Assembly (NCBI RefSeq): GCF_004681185.1
Contig: NZ_SRIF01000005.1
Span: forward strand, 121,731 to 185,730
Direction: 5' to 3'
Length of the DNA: 64,000 nucleotides
From: Haloarcula amylovorans
Lineage (GTDB): Archaea > Halobacteriota > Halobacteria > Halobacteriales > Haloarculaceae
Positions 10,385-19,492 of this stretch are shown here, one piece after another. Below the pieces are notes generated by a model, which worked only from the letters and a program-made list of their open reading frames with translations, was not told where the DNA came from and did no database searches. The position numbers were made by a program, and so were the translations under genes. The first letter of the stretch is position 1, and each line of letters opens with the position of its first letter.

Positions 10385-12793
10385 TCAGTCGTCACCAGCC
10401 ACCGAGGTATCGGTCGCATCGGGGTCGTAGACATCCGTGTCGGTCATGGGCGTCTGTGCCGTCTCCACGTCGAACTGTGCGAGGAGGTCGCGGAGGTCGG
10501 TCGCCTGTCCGGACAGCGACTCGATGCTCGTGGTCACCTCATTGATCGTAGCGGTCTGTTGCTCTGTGGCGGCGGCGACGTTCTCGGCTTGGCTGGCGGT
10601 CTCCTCGCTGATAGAACCGACTTCGTCCACCATAGCGACGGTCTCTTCGGTAGCACTCGCCTGTTCGTCCGTCGCGTGATTAATCGACTGGATGCCGTCG
10701 TTGACGGTGTCGACCCGGTCGACGATGGTCTCTAAGGATTCGATGGCGTCGTCGACGGTCTCGATGCCGTCGGTGACGCTGTCGCCCATCTCCTGGATGT
10801 CGTCGACGGCGGTACTCGTCGAGGACTGTACGTCGTCGATGACGGCCGATACCTCGTCGGTCGCCGTGCTGGTCTCCTGTGCGAGTTGTTTTATCTCGTC
10901 GGCGACGACGGCGAAGCCCTCGCCGGCCTCACCGGCGCGGGCGGCCTCGATCGAGGCGTTCAGCGCGAGCATGTTCGTCTGTTCTGCGATGTCGTCGATG
11001 AGGTCGACCACGTCGCCGATGTGAGCCATCTCCTCGTCGAGCGCTTCCACCCGGTCGATGGTCTCGTCGGCGCGCGCTTCGATGTCGCCCATCACGTCCA
11101 TCGCTTCGGTGGCTCGCTCGCTGCCGGTCTCGCCGATGTCGGCGGCCTCGTCGGCGGTGCCGGCCACCTCGTCGGCCTGTGCGGCGACCTCCTCGATGGT
11201 CGCCGAGAGGTTCGACATCTCGTTTGCAGCCTGCTGGAGGTTCTCGTGTTGTCTGTCCGCACCGGAGGCAATCTCTTGGACGGACTCGCTGACCTCCTCG
11301 CTCGCGTCCCGAACCTCGGTGGCGCTCGCGGTGATCTGGTCGGCCGAACCGTCGACGTCGGCGGCGAACTCGCGGATGTGGACGACGGTCTGGCCCAGCT
11401 GGGCGAGCATCGCGTTGAACGCCTGTGCGATTTCGTCCATCGCCTCGGTCCCGGTCTCGGTGTCGAGTCGCTGGGTCATGTCGCCCTCCGCGGCCAGACG
11501 CATCACGTCGGAGAACTCTTCGGCCTGTTGTTCGAGCGAGTCGGCGAGTTCTTCGGCTTCGCGCTGGGCGGCCTCTGCGTCCGTCTTCGCCGCTTCAATC
11601 TCGGTGACGAACTGCTGGAGGTCTGTCTGCATAGCTGAAAGCGACTCACCGAGGCGGCCCGGCACTTCTTCGTCTAAGACCGGATCGTCGAACTCCTGTG
11701 CGGCCAGCGCATCGGCCTGGTCTGCGACGGTAGCGAGATACGATTGGATGTCAGTGAACGCCCGCTCGACCTGTCCGATCTCGTCCATCCGCTCGCTCGA
11801 TTCGCCCTCGCCGTCGATTCGGCCGGCGGCCAGTGCCTCGGCGCGGTCGGCGACACCGGTCAGCGACCGTTTGATGTCGCGACCGACGAACGCCCCGAAG
11901 ACGACGAAGCCGAGCAGTGCGAGGCCGATGAGCATCGCGAGGTCCTGTTGTATCGTGTCTCGGAGTGCATAGACGCTCTCTGCAGGCGCACGCTTTACGA
12001 TGAGCCAGTCGCCATCCGTCGTCTCGGCGTAGCCGAACACTTCGCCCTCGCCGACGACAAGTCCGGACGTCTCGTTTTGGCTCTCCTCGACCACCCGTTT
12101 TTCCGTTCCCTTCGTGTAGCGTTTGAGAATGGACGAATCGTTCGTGGCGAACTGTATCTCACCGTCACTGCCGAGGACGTGTGTCGTCGTCTGGTCGATT
12201 GAAGACGCGAACTGCTGGGCGCGCGTACTGACGTCGTACGTGAGTACGACCGCCTGTTTCTCGTCGGGGACTTTGCTGGCGAAGGCGACCTTGTACTCTC
12301 CTTCCCAGTAGAACACCTTCGACCGGGCGACATCGTTCTCGTCGTCGAAGACGAGCATCCCTCGCTCCCAGGACATCCCCATCCGGCTGATGGATTCTCC
12401 CCGCATCGACCGGTTGGAACTGCGGACGATTTCGTTCGTCGATAGCGAGATCAAGTGGGCCTCGTCGATGGTCGTTCCCATTCGTGAGCGCTCCTCGGTG
12501 AGCGTCGCCTCGATACGGGTCGATGTCGAGTTGCTCACGTATCGGTGGTTCGAGATGAGACGCGTGGCCTGTCGCTGTTCGCTGAGCCAGCGGTCAAACG
12601 TCTGTGCTTCCTGTTCGGCCGACGTCGCCAGCGCCGCATTACGCTGTTCAGTTACGTCGGCGGCGATAGCGTTCTGTGCAGCTAGTCCCGCCCCGGTCAC
12701 GACGATCGCGATGACGGCGACGGCGACGGCGAACTTTCGAAGGTAGCTCTGCCGTATAAAATCTGGGAGAAGTTTAGTTTTCTTCATCGACAC
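10385..12793 (-). CDS. Methyl-accepting chemotaxis transducer (Htr type)
   Basis: An 802-residue membrane sensor. One membrane segment lies near residues 17-40, followed by an extracellular ligand-binding region of about 240 residues (Cache-like). A second membrane segment near 288-308 precedes HAMP modules. A long coiled-coil signalling domain ends the protein, with the hairpin tip [19 protein letters not shown]...[14 protein letters not shown] at about 600-640, which contacts CheA/CheW. Paired Glu/Gln residues in the helices are possible methylation sites. The ligand is unknown. The gene is antisense between nusA and rpsL, splitting the usual polymerase/ribosomal-protein run. No che or fla genes are nearby. 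Confidence 0.93.
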   Translation of the reverse strand: MSMKKTKLLPDFIRQSYLRKFAVAVAVIAIVVTGAGLAAQNAIAADVTEQRNAALATSAEQEAQTFDRWLSEQRQATRLISNHRYVSNSTSTRIEATLTEERSRMGTTIDEAHLISLSTNEIVRSSNRSMRGESISRMGMSWERGMLVFDDENDVARSKVFYWEGEYKVAFASKVPDEKQAVVLTYDVSTRAQQFASSIDQTTTHVLGSDGEIQFATNDSSILKRYTKGTEKRVVEESQNETSGLVVGEGEVFGYAETTDGDWLIVKRAPAESVYALRDTIQQDLAMLIGLALLGFVVFGAFVGRDIKRSLTGVADRAEALAAGRIDGEGESSERMDEIGQVERAFTDIQSYLATVADQADALAAQEFDDPVLDEEVPGRLGESLSAMQTDLQQFVTEIEAAKTDAEAAQREAEELADSLEQQAEEFSDVMRLAAEGDMTQRLDTETGTEAMDEIAQAFNAMLAQLGQTVVHIREFAADVDGSADQITASATEVRDASEEVSESVQEIASGADRQHENLQQAANEMSNLSATIEEVAAQADEVAGTADEAADIGETGSERATEAMDVMGDIEARADETIDRVEALDEEMAHIGDVVDLIDDIAEQTNMLALNASIEAARAGEAGEGFAVVADEIKQLAQETSTATDEVSAVIDDVQSSTSTAVDDIQEMGDSVTDGIETVDDAIESLETIVDRVDTVNDGIQSINHATDEQASATEETVAMVDEVGSISEETASQAENVAAATEQQTATINEVTTSIESLSGQATDLRDLLAQFDVETAQTPMTDTDVYDPDATDTSVAGDD

Positions 12794-12970
12794 TTGGCTC
12801 TTCTGTAGCGGTTTTTCGACGCTCTACCTAAGTTCTCCCCTCCAGTTATCACGAGTAAGTATCGCGGACAGACAGAGAGAAATGATGTTTGCCGTCCTCG
12901 GTACGTTCGTCAGCGTCATGTGTGCGAACGCCACACATCGACCGTCTCGGCCGCCGACGAAAGAGGAGTC

Positions 12971-12977
12971 TTAAGTA
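12971..12977 (+). promoter_or_regulatory. TATA box of rpsL
   Basis: TTAAGTA is centred about 29 bases before the rpsL ATG, so the transcript would start at or within a few bases of the start codon (leaderless initiation). This gives the rpsL-rpsG pair its own promoter, independent of the polymerase operon. Confidence 0.55.
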
Positions 12978-13002
12978 TCTCGGCAGGATACGGAAGCGTA
13001 CT

Positions 13003-13431
13003 ATGGCAAACGGCAAATACGCCGCGCGCAAACTCAAGAAGGACCGCCAGAAGCACCGGTGGTCCGACTCTGATTACGCGCGCCGCGAACGCGGGCTCGG
13101 CAAGAAGTCCGACCCGCTCGAAGGCGCGCCGCAGGGTCGAGGCATCGTCCTGGAGAAGGTGGGCATCGAAGCGAAACAGCCCAACTCCGCTATCCGAAAG
13201 TGCGTCCGCGTTCAGCTCATCAAGAACGGGAAGCAAGTCACCGCGTTCTGTCCCGGTGACGGCGCGATTTCGTTCATCGACGAGCACGACGAGGTCACCA
13301 TCGCCGGGATCGGTGGCGCAAAGGGTCGTGCGATGGGCGACCTCTCCGGTGTCAACTACAAGGTCGAGAAGGTCAACGGCGTCTCCATGATCGAACTGGT
13401 CCGCGGTAACGCCGAGAAACCCGTCCGATAA
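13003..13431 (+). CDS. rpsL: 30S ribosomal protein S12 (uS12)
   Basis: A 142-residue decoding-centre protein. The start [11 protein letters not shown] is set by a TATA box about 29 bases upstream; a longer in-frame extension exists but lacks support. Signature segments are KHRWSD near residue 17, then [16 protein letters not shown] and [14 protein letters not shown], the loop where streptomycin-resistance changes occur in bacteria. Two bases separate its TAA from rpsG, so the two are co-transcribed. Confidence 0.97.
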   Translation: MANGKYAARKLKKDRQKHRWSDSDYARRERGLGKKSDPLEGAPQGRGIVLEKVGIEAKQPNSAIRKCVRVQLIKNGKQVTAFCPGDGAISFIDEHDEVTIAGIGGAKGRAMGDLSGVNYKVEKVNGVSMIELVRGNAEKPVR

Positions 13432-13433
13432 TT

Positions 13434-14051
13434 ATGAGCGAAGAAGAACAACCCGAACCCGACGCCCCCGCCGGCACAGACGACGAGGAGACGGCCAGCG
13501 CCGAACTGTTCGGTACGTGGTCGGTTATGGACATCGAGTACTCCGATCCCTCGACCGAGCGTTACATCACGGTCACTCCCATCGCACACACGATGGGTCG
13601 TCACGCTGACAAGCAGTTCAAGAAGTCCGAAATCAGCGTCGTCGAGCGCCTCATCAACCGCCTGATGCAGACTGACGAGAACACAGGCAAGAAGCAACTG
13701 GCCACCTCCATCGTGCAGGACGCCTTCGAAATCGTCCACGAGCGCACGGAGGAGAACCCGGTGCAGGTGCTCGTCAGCGCCGTCGAGAACAGCGCCCCCC
13801 GCGAGGAGACCGTCCGCCTGAAGTACGGTGGCATCTCCGTCCCGAAGGCCGTCGACGTCGCGCCCCAGCGCCGCGTCGACCAGGCCCTGAAGTTCCTCGC
13901 CGAGGGTGTCTACGGCAGCTCCTTCAAGACGACCACCAACGCCGAGGAAGCGCTGGCCCAGCAGCTCATCGGCGCGGCTAACGACGACGTACAGGCGTAC
14001 GCCGTCAACCAGAAAGAAGAGAAAGAGCGCGTCGCGGCCGCCGCTCGCTAA
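13434..14051 (+). CDS. rpsG: 30S ribosomal protein S7 (uS7)
   Basis: A 205-residue small-subunit head protein. It has an acidic haloarchaeal N-terminal extension (about 30 residues rich in Glu, Asp and Pro) before the conserved core. Family motifs include HTMGRHADKQFKKSEISVVERLIN and the C-terminal ANDDVQAYAVNQKEEKERVA. It follows rpsL directly and is followed by a T-run (14064-14068), the likely end of this transcript. Confidence 0.96.
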   Translation: MSEEEQPEPDAPAGTDDEETASAELFGTWSVMDIEYSDPSTERYITVTPIAHTMGRHADKQFKKSEISVVERLINRLMQTDENTGKKQLATSIVQDAFEIVHERTEENPVQVLVSAVENSAPREETVRLKYGGISVPKAVDVAPQRRVDQALKFLAEGVYGSSFKTTTNAEEALAQQLIGAANDDVQAYAVNQKEEKERVAAAAR

Positions 14052-14063
14052 TCTGCGACTGTC

Positions 14064-14068
14064 TTTTT
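14064..14068 (+). terminator. T-run terminator after rpsG
   Basis: Five T residues begin 12 bases after the rpsG stop. A new promoter for bioY follows at 14123. Confidence 0.45.
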
Positions 14069-14122
14069 CCGATTTTGCCATCGGGCAGCGATGGCTGTGT
14101 ATCGCGGTCGGTGAACCGTCGA

Positions 14123-14128
14123 TTATAT
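14123..14128 (+). promoter_or_regulatory. TATA box of the bioY operon
   Basis: TTATAT is centred about 28 bases before the bioY ATG, so initiation is probably leaderless. I see no inverted repeat resembling a biotin operator around it. Confidence 0.5.
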
Positions 14129-14153
14129 TCTGGTTGACGAGAGAGAGTAGCGC

Positions 14154-14738
14154 ATGTCACAACAGCACGAGTCCGTCGAACTGGTGGGCGACGAGACGGT
14201 CAAACACTTCACGACGGCCGTCCTCATCGCAGCACTGACGGCAGCGCTCTCGCAGGTGTCGATACCGCTTCCGGGAACGCTTCCCCCGTTCTCGCTCCAG
14301 CCATTCGGGATGTTCTTCGCCGGGCTCTTGCTCGGGCCGCTTTGGGGCGGGCTGGCGCTGGCACTGTTTCTGTTGGTCGGTATCGCCGGCGTCCCGGTCT
14401 TCTCGAACGGTAACGCCGGACTTGGATACGTCCTCGTCGGACAGGGGACCGGCGGGTTCCTCGTGGGCTTTCTCGTCGGAGCCGTCGTCGCCGGCGCGCT
14501 CATCCATCGCGGAATCGAACCACGTGACATCGCGTCGGTCTCGCTCTCGGTGCAGGTTCTTGGCTTCGTAGCGGCGCTCGTCGTCGTCTACGCCATCGGC
14601 GTCCCGTGGCTCTCGGCGGTCACCGGACTCCCGCTCTCGCGTGCGGCAGTCGTGATGGCCCCGTACTTCCCCCTCGATCTCGTGAAACTCGGGATCGCCG
14701 TCGCCATCGTGCGGGGCGGCTACCTCGCGCAGCGATGA
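14154..14738 (+). CDS. bioY: Biotin transporter S-component BioY
   Basis: A 194-residue membrane protein with about six hydrophobic segments. The BioY pattern is visible: IPLPGTLPPFSLQPFGMFFAGLLLGP near residues 40-65 and a Gly-rich biotin-binding stretch (GNAGLGYVLVGQGTGGFLVGF) near 85-105. BioY binds biotin in energy-coupling-factor importers. The next two genes encode the ATPase and the T-component, so the transporter is complete. Its TGA overlaps the ATG of the ATPase gene (ATGA). Confidence 0.93.
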   Translation: MSQQHESVELVGDETVKHFTTAVLIAALTAALSQVSIPLPGTLPPFSLQPFGMFFAGLLLGPLWGGLALALFLLVGIAGVPVFSNGNAGLGYVLVGQGTGGFLVGFLVGAVVAGALIHRGIEPRDIASVSLSVQVLGFVAALVVVYAIGVPWLSAVTGLPLSRAAVVMAPYFPLDLVKLGIAVAIVRGGYLAQR

Positions 14739-15436
14739 TCGCCGTCGAGGACCTCGTCTACGGCTACGACGACTCCGTCCTCAACGGTCTCTCGCTTTCG
14801 ATTCCTGACGGGGAGTTCTGTCTGCTGGTCGGCCCGAACGGGAGCGGGAAGACGACGCTGGTCCGGCACTTCAACGCGCTGTTGACGCCTGACGAGGGAA
14901 CGGTTACGGTCGACGGGACCGACGTGAGTGAGCGGCCGGTCGCCGCGCGGACGAGCGTCGGGATGGTGTTCCAACAGCCGCGGGATCAGTTCGTCGCCGC
15001 GACGGTCGGCGCGGATGTGGCCTTCGGCCCGGAGAACCTCGGACTCGACCGCGCGGAGATCGACCGCCGAGTCGAGACGGCGTTGTCGGCGGTGGGCTTA
15101 GACGGGAGGGCCGACGAGCGACTAGACGAACTCTCGGGCGGCGAGCAGGCCCGGGCGGCCATCGCCGGTGCGCTAGCGATGAAGCCGTCCTATCTCGTTT
15201 TGGACGAACCGCTTGCGGGGCTCGACTGGCCGGCCCGCGAGTCGGTGCTTTCTCATCTCAGCGAGTTACACGCCGAGGGGACCGGCGTCGTCGTCGTCAC
15301 CCACGACCTGCGTGACCTCCACGAACGGGCCGACCGCGTCGTCGGGTTGCGAGCGGGTCGAATCGTTCTCGACGACACACCCGAGACGGCCCTCGACGAA
15401 GTGGCGGCCCTCGGCGTTCGAGATCCGCGATGCTGA
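14735..15436 (+). CDS. bioM: ECF transporter ATPase (BioM/EcfA)
   Basis: A 233-residue ABC ATPase. Walker A is GPNGSGKTT (residues 33-41), the Q-loop VFQQPRDQF, the signature LSGGEQARAAIAGAL and Walker B YLVLDEPLAGLD, followed by the switch His in VVVTHDLRDL. It couples ATP hydrolysis to biotin uptake through EcfT and BioY. The start is the ATG overlapping the bioY stop. It overlaps bioN by 7 bases at its 3' end. Only one ATPase gene is present, so a homodimer is likely. Confidence 0.94.
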   Translation: MIAVEDLVYGYDDSVLNGLSLSIPDGEFCLLVGPNGSGKTTLVRHFNALLTPDEGTVTVDGTDVSERPVAARTSVGMVFQQPRDQFVAATVGADVAFGPENLGLDRAEIDRRVETALSAVGLDGRADERLDELSGGEQARAAIAGALAMKPSYLVLDEPLAGLDWPARESVLSHLSELHAEGTGVVVVTHDLRDLHERADRVVGLRAGRIVLDDTPETALDEVAALGVRDPRC

Positions 15437-16143
15437 GCTATCGGCCCGGCGACTCCGTCGTCCACCGACTCGACCCGCGGTCGAAACTGCTGGTGCAGTT
15501 CGGGCTCGCCATCGCCGTCGTCGCCCACCCGACCGTGCCATGGCTCGTCGGAGCGACCCTCCTCTCCTTGCTCGTGCTGGCGGCCGCACGACTCTCACCA
15601 CTCGCGGTCCTTCGTTCGTATCGAATCGTTATCGCGGTGCTGGTGCTCGCACCCGTGCTCGCCGGCGTCGCACTCGGCCCGCCCTGGTTTCGCATCGAAC
15701 CGGCGCTTCGCTCCGCGCGACTCGTCGCCCGCGTCGTACCGGTGTTGTTCGTGAGCGCCGCCTACCTGACGACGACGCCGGTCAGAGCGACACGCGCGGC
15801 CGTCCAGCGACTCGTTCCGGGGAAACCCGGACAGTTGCTCGGCGTCGGGATGGCGCTGGTCGTCCGCCTCTTTCCGGTCGTGCTGGGCGACGTTCGGGAG
15901 GTTCGGGACGCGATGCTGGCCCGCGGCGGGGAGCGCCGACCGGTGTGGGTGCGCGCGCGACTCCTGGTCGTCCGCTCGCTCGACCGGACGCTCGCGCGCT
16001 CCGACCGACTGAGCGTGGCGCTCAGAGCGCGCTGTTTCGCGTGGAACCCGACGCTGCCGCCGCTTTCCTTCGAGCGCCGCGATTATCCGGTGCTTGCGGT
16101 GGGAATCGCACTCACGTTGTCGCCGACGACGCTGCTCTTCTAG
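15430..16143 (+). CDS. bioN: ECF transporter transmembrane T-component (BioN/EcfT)
   Basis: A 237-residue integral membrane protein with about five hydrophobic helices. The N-terminus YRPGDSVVHRLDPRSKLLVQ is characteristic of the CbiQ/EcfT family. The coupling helices carry Ala-Arg-Gly motifs (MLARGGERRPVW near residue 160 and ALRARCF near 200) that contact the ATPases. It is last in the bioYMN operon, and its stop overlaps the convergent minus-strand gene by 4 bases. Confidence 0.92.
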   Translation: MLSYRPGDSVVHRLDPRSKLLVQFGLAIAVVAHPTVPWLVGATLLSLLVLAAARLSPLAVLRSYRIVIAVLVLAPVLAGVALGPPWFRIEPALRSARLVARVVPVLFVSAAYLTTTPVRATRAAVQRLVPGKPGQLLGVGMALVVRLFPVVLGDVREVRDAMLARGGERRPVWVRARLLVVRSLDRTLARSDRLSVALRARCFAWNPTLPPLSFERRDYPVLAVGIALTLSPTTLLF

Positions 16144-16889
16144 TCGGCGGCCTGCCCACCGTCGCCGCTGGCGTACGCTCTGGTCACGTCGACCAGCGCC
16201 TTCCGAAACTCCGATTCGTCGGGGTCGGGCGACAGCGATTCGAAGTGGCGCTTGAACTCCGCGAGGTCTACGTCCGCGGCGTCATGGGCGGCCGCGTGCG
16301 CGAGATCGTACATACGGTGGCCCTCACCGACGAGGTCGTGGCGCTCACAGAGTGCCAGCGCGAACGCGGCGTTGACGGCCGTGATGTCGGGGTCAGACGC
16401 CGGCGTCAACCGCTCCCAACCCGGTTGCTCGACCGGTCGGTCGGCGACGGCCGCCGCGAGGCTCGCTTCGAGGAAGCCGACGAGCTTGTCGCCCGGTGCC
16501 ATCGCCATCCAGATGTCGTCGGCGTAGACGTCTTTCATGTGGTTCGCTATCTGATAGCAGTGCGTGAGCTTCCGCTGCTCGACGGAGCGGCCGGCCAGCG
16601 CGAGGTAGATTGCCTCTTCCGTCGATTGGGTGTGCGAGGGGTGACCCCGCTCGTAGTGATGCATGTGGGCGAACTCGTGGAGGGCGAGCTCACGGGCCAT
16701 CGCGCTGGTCGCCGCCTGCCGAGAGATGGTCAGTCGGTGGCCGTGGTCGTCGTGGCTCACCCGGGTTCGCTCGTCCGGACTCTGTTCTATCCGTACTGTC
16801 ACGGGTCGTTCGAGATCGTACTCGGTGGAAAAGAGGTTCCGGGCCCCGAGAAACGGTTCGGCGGGCCCGCCCTGTACGTGCACGTCCAT
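16140..16889 (-). CDS. Haloarchaeal protein with HExxH motif (DUF5781-like)
   Basis: A 249-residue soluble, acidic protein without signal peptide. A zinc-protease-like helix [14 protein letters not shown] (about residues 78-91) contains HEFAH with two further His, and EE occurs at [10 protein letters not shown] about 20 residues later, compatible with a third metal ligand. Further on, [20 protein letters not shown] is rich in His and Asp. It resembles a widespread haloarchaeal family of unknown function (I believe DUF5781). Metallopeptidase activity is inferred from the motif alone. It is convergent with bioN. Confidence 0.7.
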   Translation of the reverse strand: MDVHVQGGPAEPFLGARNLFSTEYDLERPVTVRIEQSPDERTRVSHDDHGHRLTISRQAATSAMARELALHEFAHMHHYERGHPSHTQSTEEAIYLALAGRSVEQRKLTHCYQIANHMKDVYADDIWMAMAPGDKLVGFLEASLAAAVADRPVEQPGWERLTPASDPDITAVNAAFALALCERHDLVGEGHRMYDLAHAAAHDAADVDLAEFKRHFESLSPDPDESEFRKALVDVTRAYASGDGGQAAD

Positions 16890-17016
16890 GTGTCACGTTC
16901 ACAGGTATCGAAAACGTATGTCTCTTGTGGAGCAGACACTCGTCGCCGGGGTCGTACCGATGCGCTGACGACAGCGGTCGCCTCGTATCGCTCGAACCCG
17001 GACCTTCGCGTACGAA

Positions 17017-17115
17017 TGACACGCTCACGCCGAAACACCGGCAGTCCGTTCGACAGACTCTCTCCGTGCCGAGCTTCCGCATTCGCGTGTCTCTGACACG
17101 CTCGTGCGGAAACAC
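17017..17115 (+). repeat. Imperfect 22-nt direct repeat upstream of EF-2
   Basis: Positions 17017-17038 and 17094-17115 share 19 of 22 bases (TGACACGCTC..GC.GAAACAC). The second copy sits directly before the AT-rich CTATCCTTTT likely to be the EF-2 TATA/BRE region. This could be a duplicated promoter or activator element. The rest of the gap 16890-17152 has no gene. Confidence 0.5.
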
Positions 17116-17152
17116 TATCCTTTTGACCCTCCTGTTGATACGCTTCTGTATA

Positions 17153-19339
17153 ATGGGCCGACGTAAGAAAATCGTTCAGGAATGTGAGACACTGATGGAC
17201 GACCCGGAGCACATCCGGAACATCGCCATCGCCGCTCACGTCGACCACGGGAAGACGACGCTGACGGACAACCTGCTCGCTGGCGCGGGCATGATCTCCG
17301 ACGACACCGCCGGTGAACAACTGGCGATGGACACGGAGGAAGACGAACAGGAGCGTGGGATCACCATCGACGCCGCGAACGTCTCGATGACCCACGAGTA
17401 CGAGGACAAGAACCACCTCATCAACCTCATCGACACTCCCGGCCACGTCGACTTCGGTGGCGACGTGACCCGTGCGATGCGCGCCGTCGACGGTGCGCTC
17501 GTGGTCGTCGACGCTGTCGAGGGTGCCATGCCTCAGACCGAGACAGTCCTCCGGCAGGCGCTCCGCGAAGGTGTCAAGCCGACGCTGTTCATCAACAAGG
17601 TCGACCGCCTCATCTCCGAACTGCAGGAAGGCCCCGAGGAGATGCAACAGCGCCTCCTCGCTGTCATCCAGGACGTCAACGAACTCATCCGCGGAATGAC
17701 CGAAGAGATGGACGACATCGAGGACTGGACGGTCTCCGTCGAGGAAGGTACCGTCGGCTTCGGTTCGGCCCTCTACAAGTGGGGCGTCTCGATGCCCTCG
17801 ATGCAGCGCACCGGGATGGACTTCGGCGAAATCATGGAACTGGAGCGCAACGACAAGCGCCAGGAACTCCACGAGCGCACGCCGCTTTCGGACGTCGTGC
17901 TGGACATGGTCTGTGAGCACTTCCCGAACCCCGTCGACGCCCAGCCGATGCGTGTCCCCCGCATCTGGCGCGGTGACGCGGAATCGGAGCTCGCAGACGA
18001 CATGCGTCTAGTCAACGAGGACGGCGAAGTCGTCCTGATGGTCACCGACATCGGCGTCGACCCTCACGCTGGCGAAATCGCCGCCGGGCGTGTCTTCTCC
18101 GGAACGCTGGAGAAGGGCCAGGAGCTGTACGTCTCCGGGACCGCCGGCAAGAACCGCATCCAGAGCGTCGGCATCTACATGGGTGGCGAGCGTGAGGAAG
18201 TCGAACGCGTCCCCGCCGGGAACATCGCGGCCGTCACCGGTCTCAAAGACGCCATCGCCGGCTCTACGGTGTCCAGCGTCGAGATGACACCCTTCGAATC
18301 CATCGAGCACATCTCGGAGCCGGTCATCACCAAGTCCGTCGAGGCCCAGAATATGGACGACCTGCCGAAGCTCATTCAGACGCTCCAGCAGGTCGCGAAA
18401 GAAGACCCGACCATCCAGATCGAGATCAACGAAGACACCGGCGAGCACCTCATCTCCGGTCAGGGTGAACTCCACCTAGAAGTCATCGGCCAGCGCATCG
18501 AGCGCAACCAGGGCATCCCCATCAACACCGGCGAACCCATCGTCGTCTACCGCGAGGCCCCGCAGTCCAATTCCCGCGAGGTCGAGGGCCGCTCGCCGAA
18601 CAACCACAACCGGTTCTACATCACCGTCGAACCGCTCAGCGACGACATCGTCGAGACCATCAAGCTCGGCGAGGCGTCGATGGACATGCCCGAACTGGAG
18701 CGCCGCGAGGCGCTGCAGGAGGCCGGCATGGACAAGGACGACTCCCAGAACATCGAGCACATCCACGGGACCAACATCCTGCTCGACGAGACGAAGGGTA
18801 TCCAGCACCTCAACGAGACGATGGAACTGGTCATTGAGGGCCTCGAAGAGGCGCTCGACGACGGCCCGCTGGCCGCGGAGCCAGTCCAGGGCTCGCTCCT
18901 GCGACTGCACGACGCCCGACTGCACGAGGACGCCATCCACCGCGGTCCCGCACAGGTCATCCCCGCCGTCCGTGAGGCCGTTCACAACGCCCTCGTCGAC
19001 GCGGACATCAAACTGCTGGAGCCGATTCAGCAGGTCCGCATCGACGTGCCCAACGACCACATGGGCGCAGCGTCCGGCGAGATTCAGGGCCGCCGTGGCC
19101 GCGTCGACGACATGTACCAAGAAGGCGACCTGATGGTCGTCGAGGGCGTCGCGCCCGTCGACGAGATGATCGGATTCTCCTCTGACATCCGCTCGGCCAC
19201 CGAGGGTCGTGCCTCCTGGAACACCGAGAACGCCGGCTTCCAGGTCATGGCCGACAACCTCCAGCCCGAGAAGATCACCGAGATTCGAGAGCGCAAGGGC
19301 ATGAAGACGGAACTGCCCGCCGCGATCGACTACTTCTAA
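17153..19339 (+). CDS. fusA: Translation elongation factor EF-2
   Basis: A 728-residue translocase GTPase. G1 [11 protein letters not shown]3 [10 protein letters not shown] and G4 NKVDR lie in the first 150 residues. Domain IV contains [20 protein letters not shown] near residue 590-612, including the His modified to diphthamide in archaea. The ATG at 17153 follows a TATA-like region about 30 bases upstream; the long in-frame region before it is non-coding. T-runs and three hairpins follow the stop. Confidence 0.97.
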   Translation: MGRRKKIVQECETLMDDPEHIRNIAIAAHVDHGKTTLTDNLLAGAGMISDDTAGEQLAMDTEEDEQERGITIDAANVSMTHEYEDKNHLINLIDTPGHVDFGGDVTRAMRAVDGALVVVDAVEGAMPQTETVLRQALREGVKPTLFINKVDRLISELQEGPEEMQQRLLAVIQDVNELIRGMTEEMDDIEDWTVSVEEGTVGFGSALYKWGVSMPSMQRTGMDFGEIMELERNDKRQELHERTPLSDVVLDMVCEHFPNPVDAQPMRVPRIWRGDAESELADDMRLVNEDGEVVLMVTDIGVDPHAGEIAAGRVFSGTLEKGQELYVSGTAGKNRIQSVGIYMGGEREEVERVPAGNIAAVTGLKDAIAGSTVSSVEMTPFESIEHISEPVITKSVEAQNMDDLPKLIQTLQQVAKEDPTIQIEINEDTGEHLISGQGELHLEVIGQRIERNQGIPINTGEPIVVYREAPQSNSREVEGRSPNNHNRFYITVEPLSDDIVETIKLGEASMDMPELERREALQEAGMDKDDSQNIEHIHGTNILLDETKGIQHLNETMELVIEGLEEALDDGPLAAEPVQGSLLRLHDARLHEDAIHRGPAQVIPAVREAVHNALVDADIKLLEPIQQVRIDVPNDHMGAASGEIQGRRGRVDDMYQEGDLMVVEGVAPVDEMIGFSSDIRSATEGRASWNTENAGFQVMADNLQPEKITEIRERKGMKTELPAAIDYF

Positions 19340-19345
19340 ACCACC

Positions 19346-19350
19346 TTTTT
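19346..19350 (+). terminator. T-run terminator after EF-2
   Basis: Five T residues begin 7 bases after the stop codon and precede the three hairpins at 19359-19464. Confidence 0.5.
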
Positions 19351-19358
19351 CTTCGTTG

Positions 19359-19464
19359 GGTTCGCGCTTCGCGCGAACCGCGCCTCGAAAAACGTGGGCG
19401 AAAACGACCGAACTCGCGGCCTCGCCGCGAGTTCGGTAGAAACCGCTCGCCGCTGGCGAGCGGT
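19359..19464. repeat. Three consecutive perfect hairpins
   Basis: Stem-loops lie at 19359-19379 (GGTTCGCGC arms), 19407-19437 (14-bp arms starting ACCGAACTCGCGGC) and 19442-19464 (ACCGCTCGCC arms). They occupy the gap between the convergent EF-2 and 19493-20581 genes. They could act in 3'-end formation or RNA stability, or be inert haloarchaeal palindromes. Confidence 0.65.
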
Positions 19465-19492
19465 ATGCTTATCGCTATTTCTCGCCTGCTTT

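Noticed and set aside
10886..11638. Plus-strand frame opposite the chemotaxis transducer
   Set aside because: It is the complement of the highly regular coiled coil; no start signal or recognisable protein.
15213..17096. Long plus-strand frame through the EcfA/EcfT and HExxH genes
   Set aside because: The translation is Arg/Pro-rich and unlike any family, while the overlapping genes on both strands have clear motifs.
16610..17152. N-terminal extension of EF-2
   Set aside because: The added residues are Arg-rich and non-homologous, and they overlap the opposite gene; the family starts at 17153.
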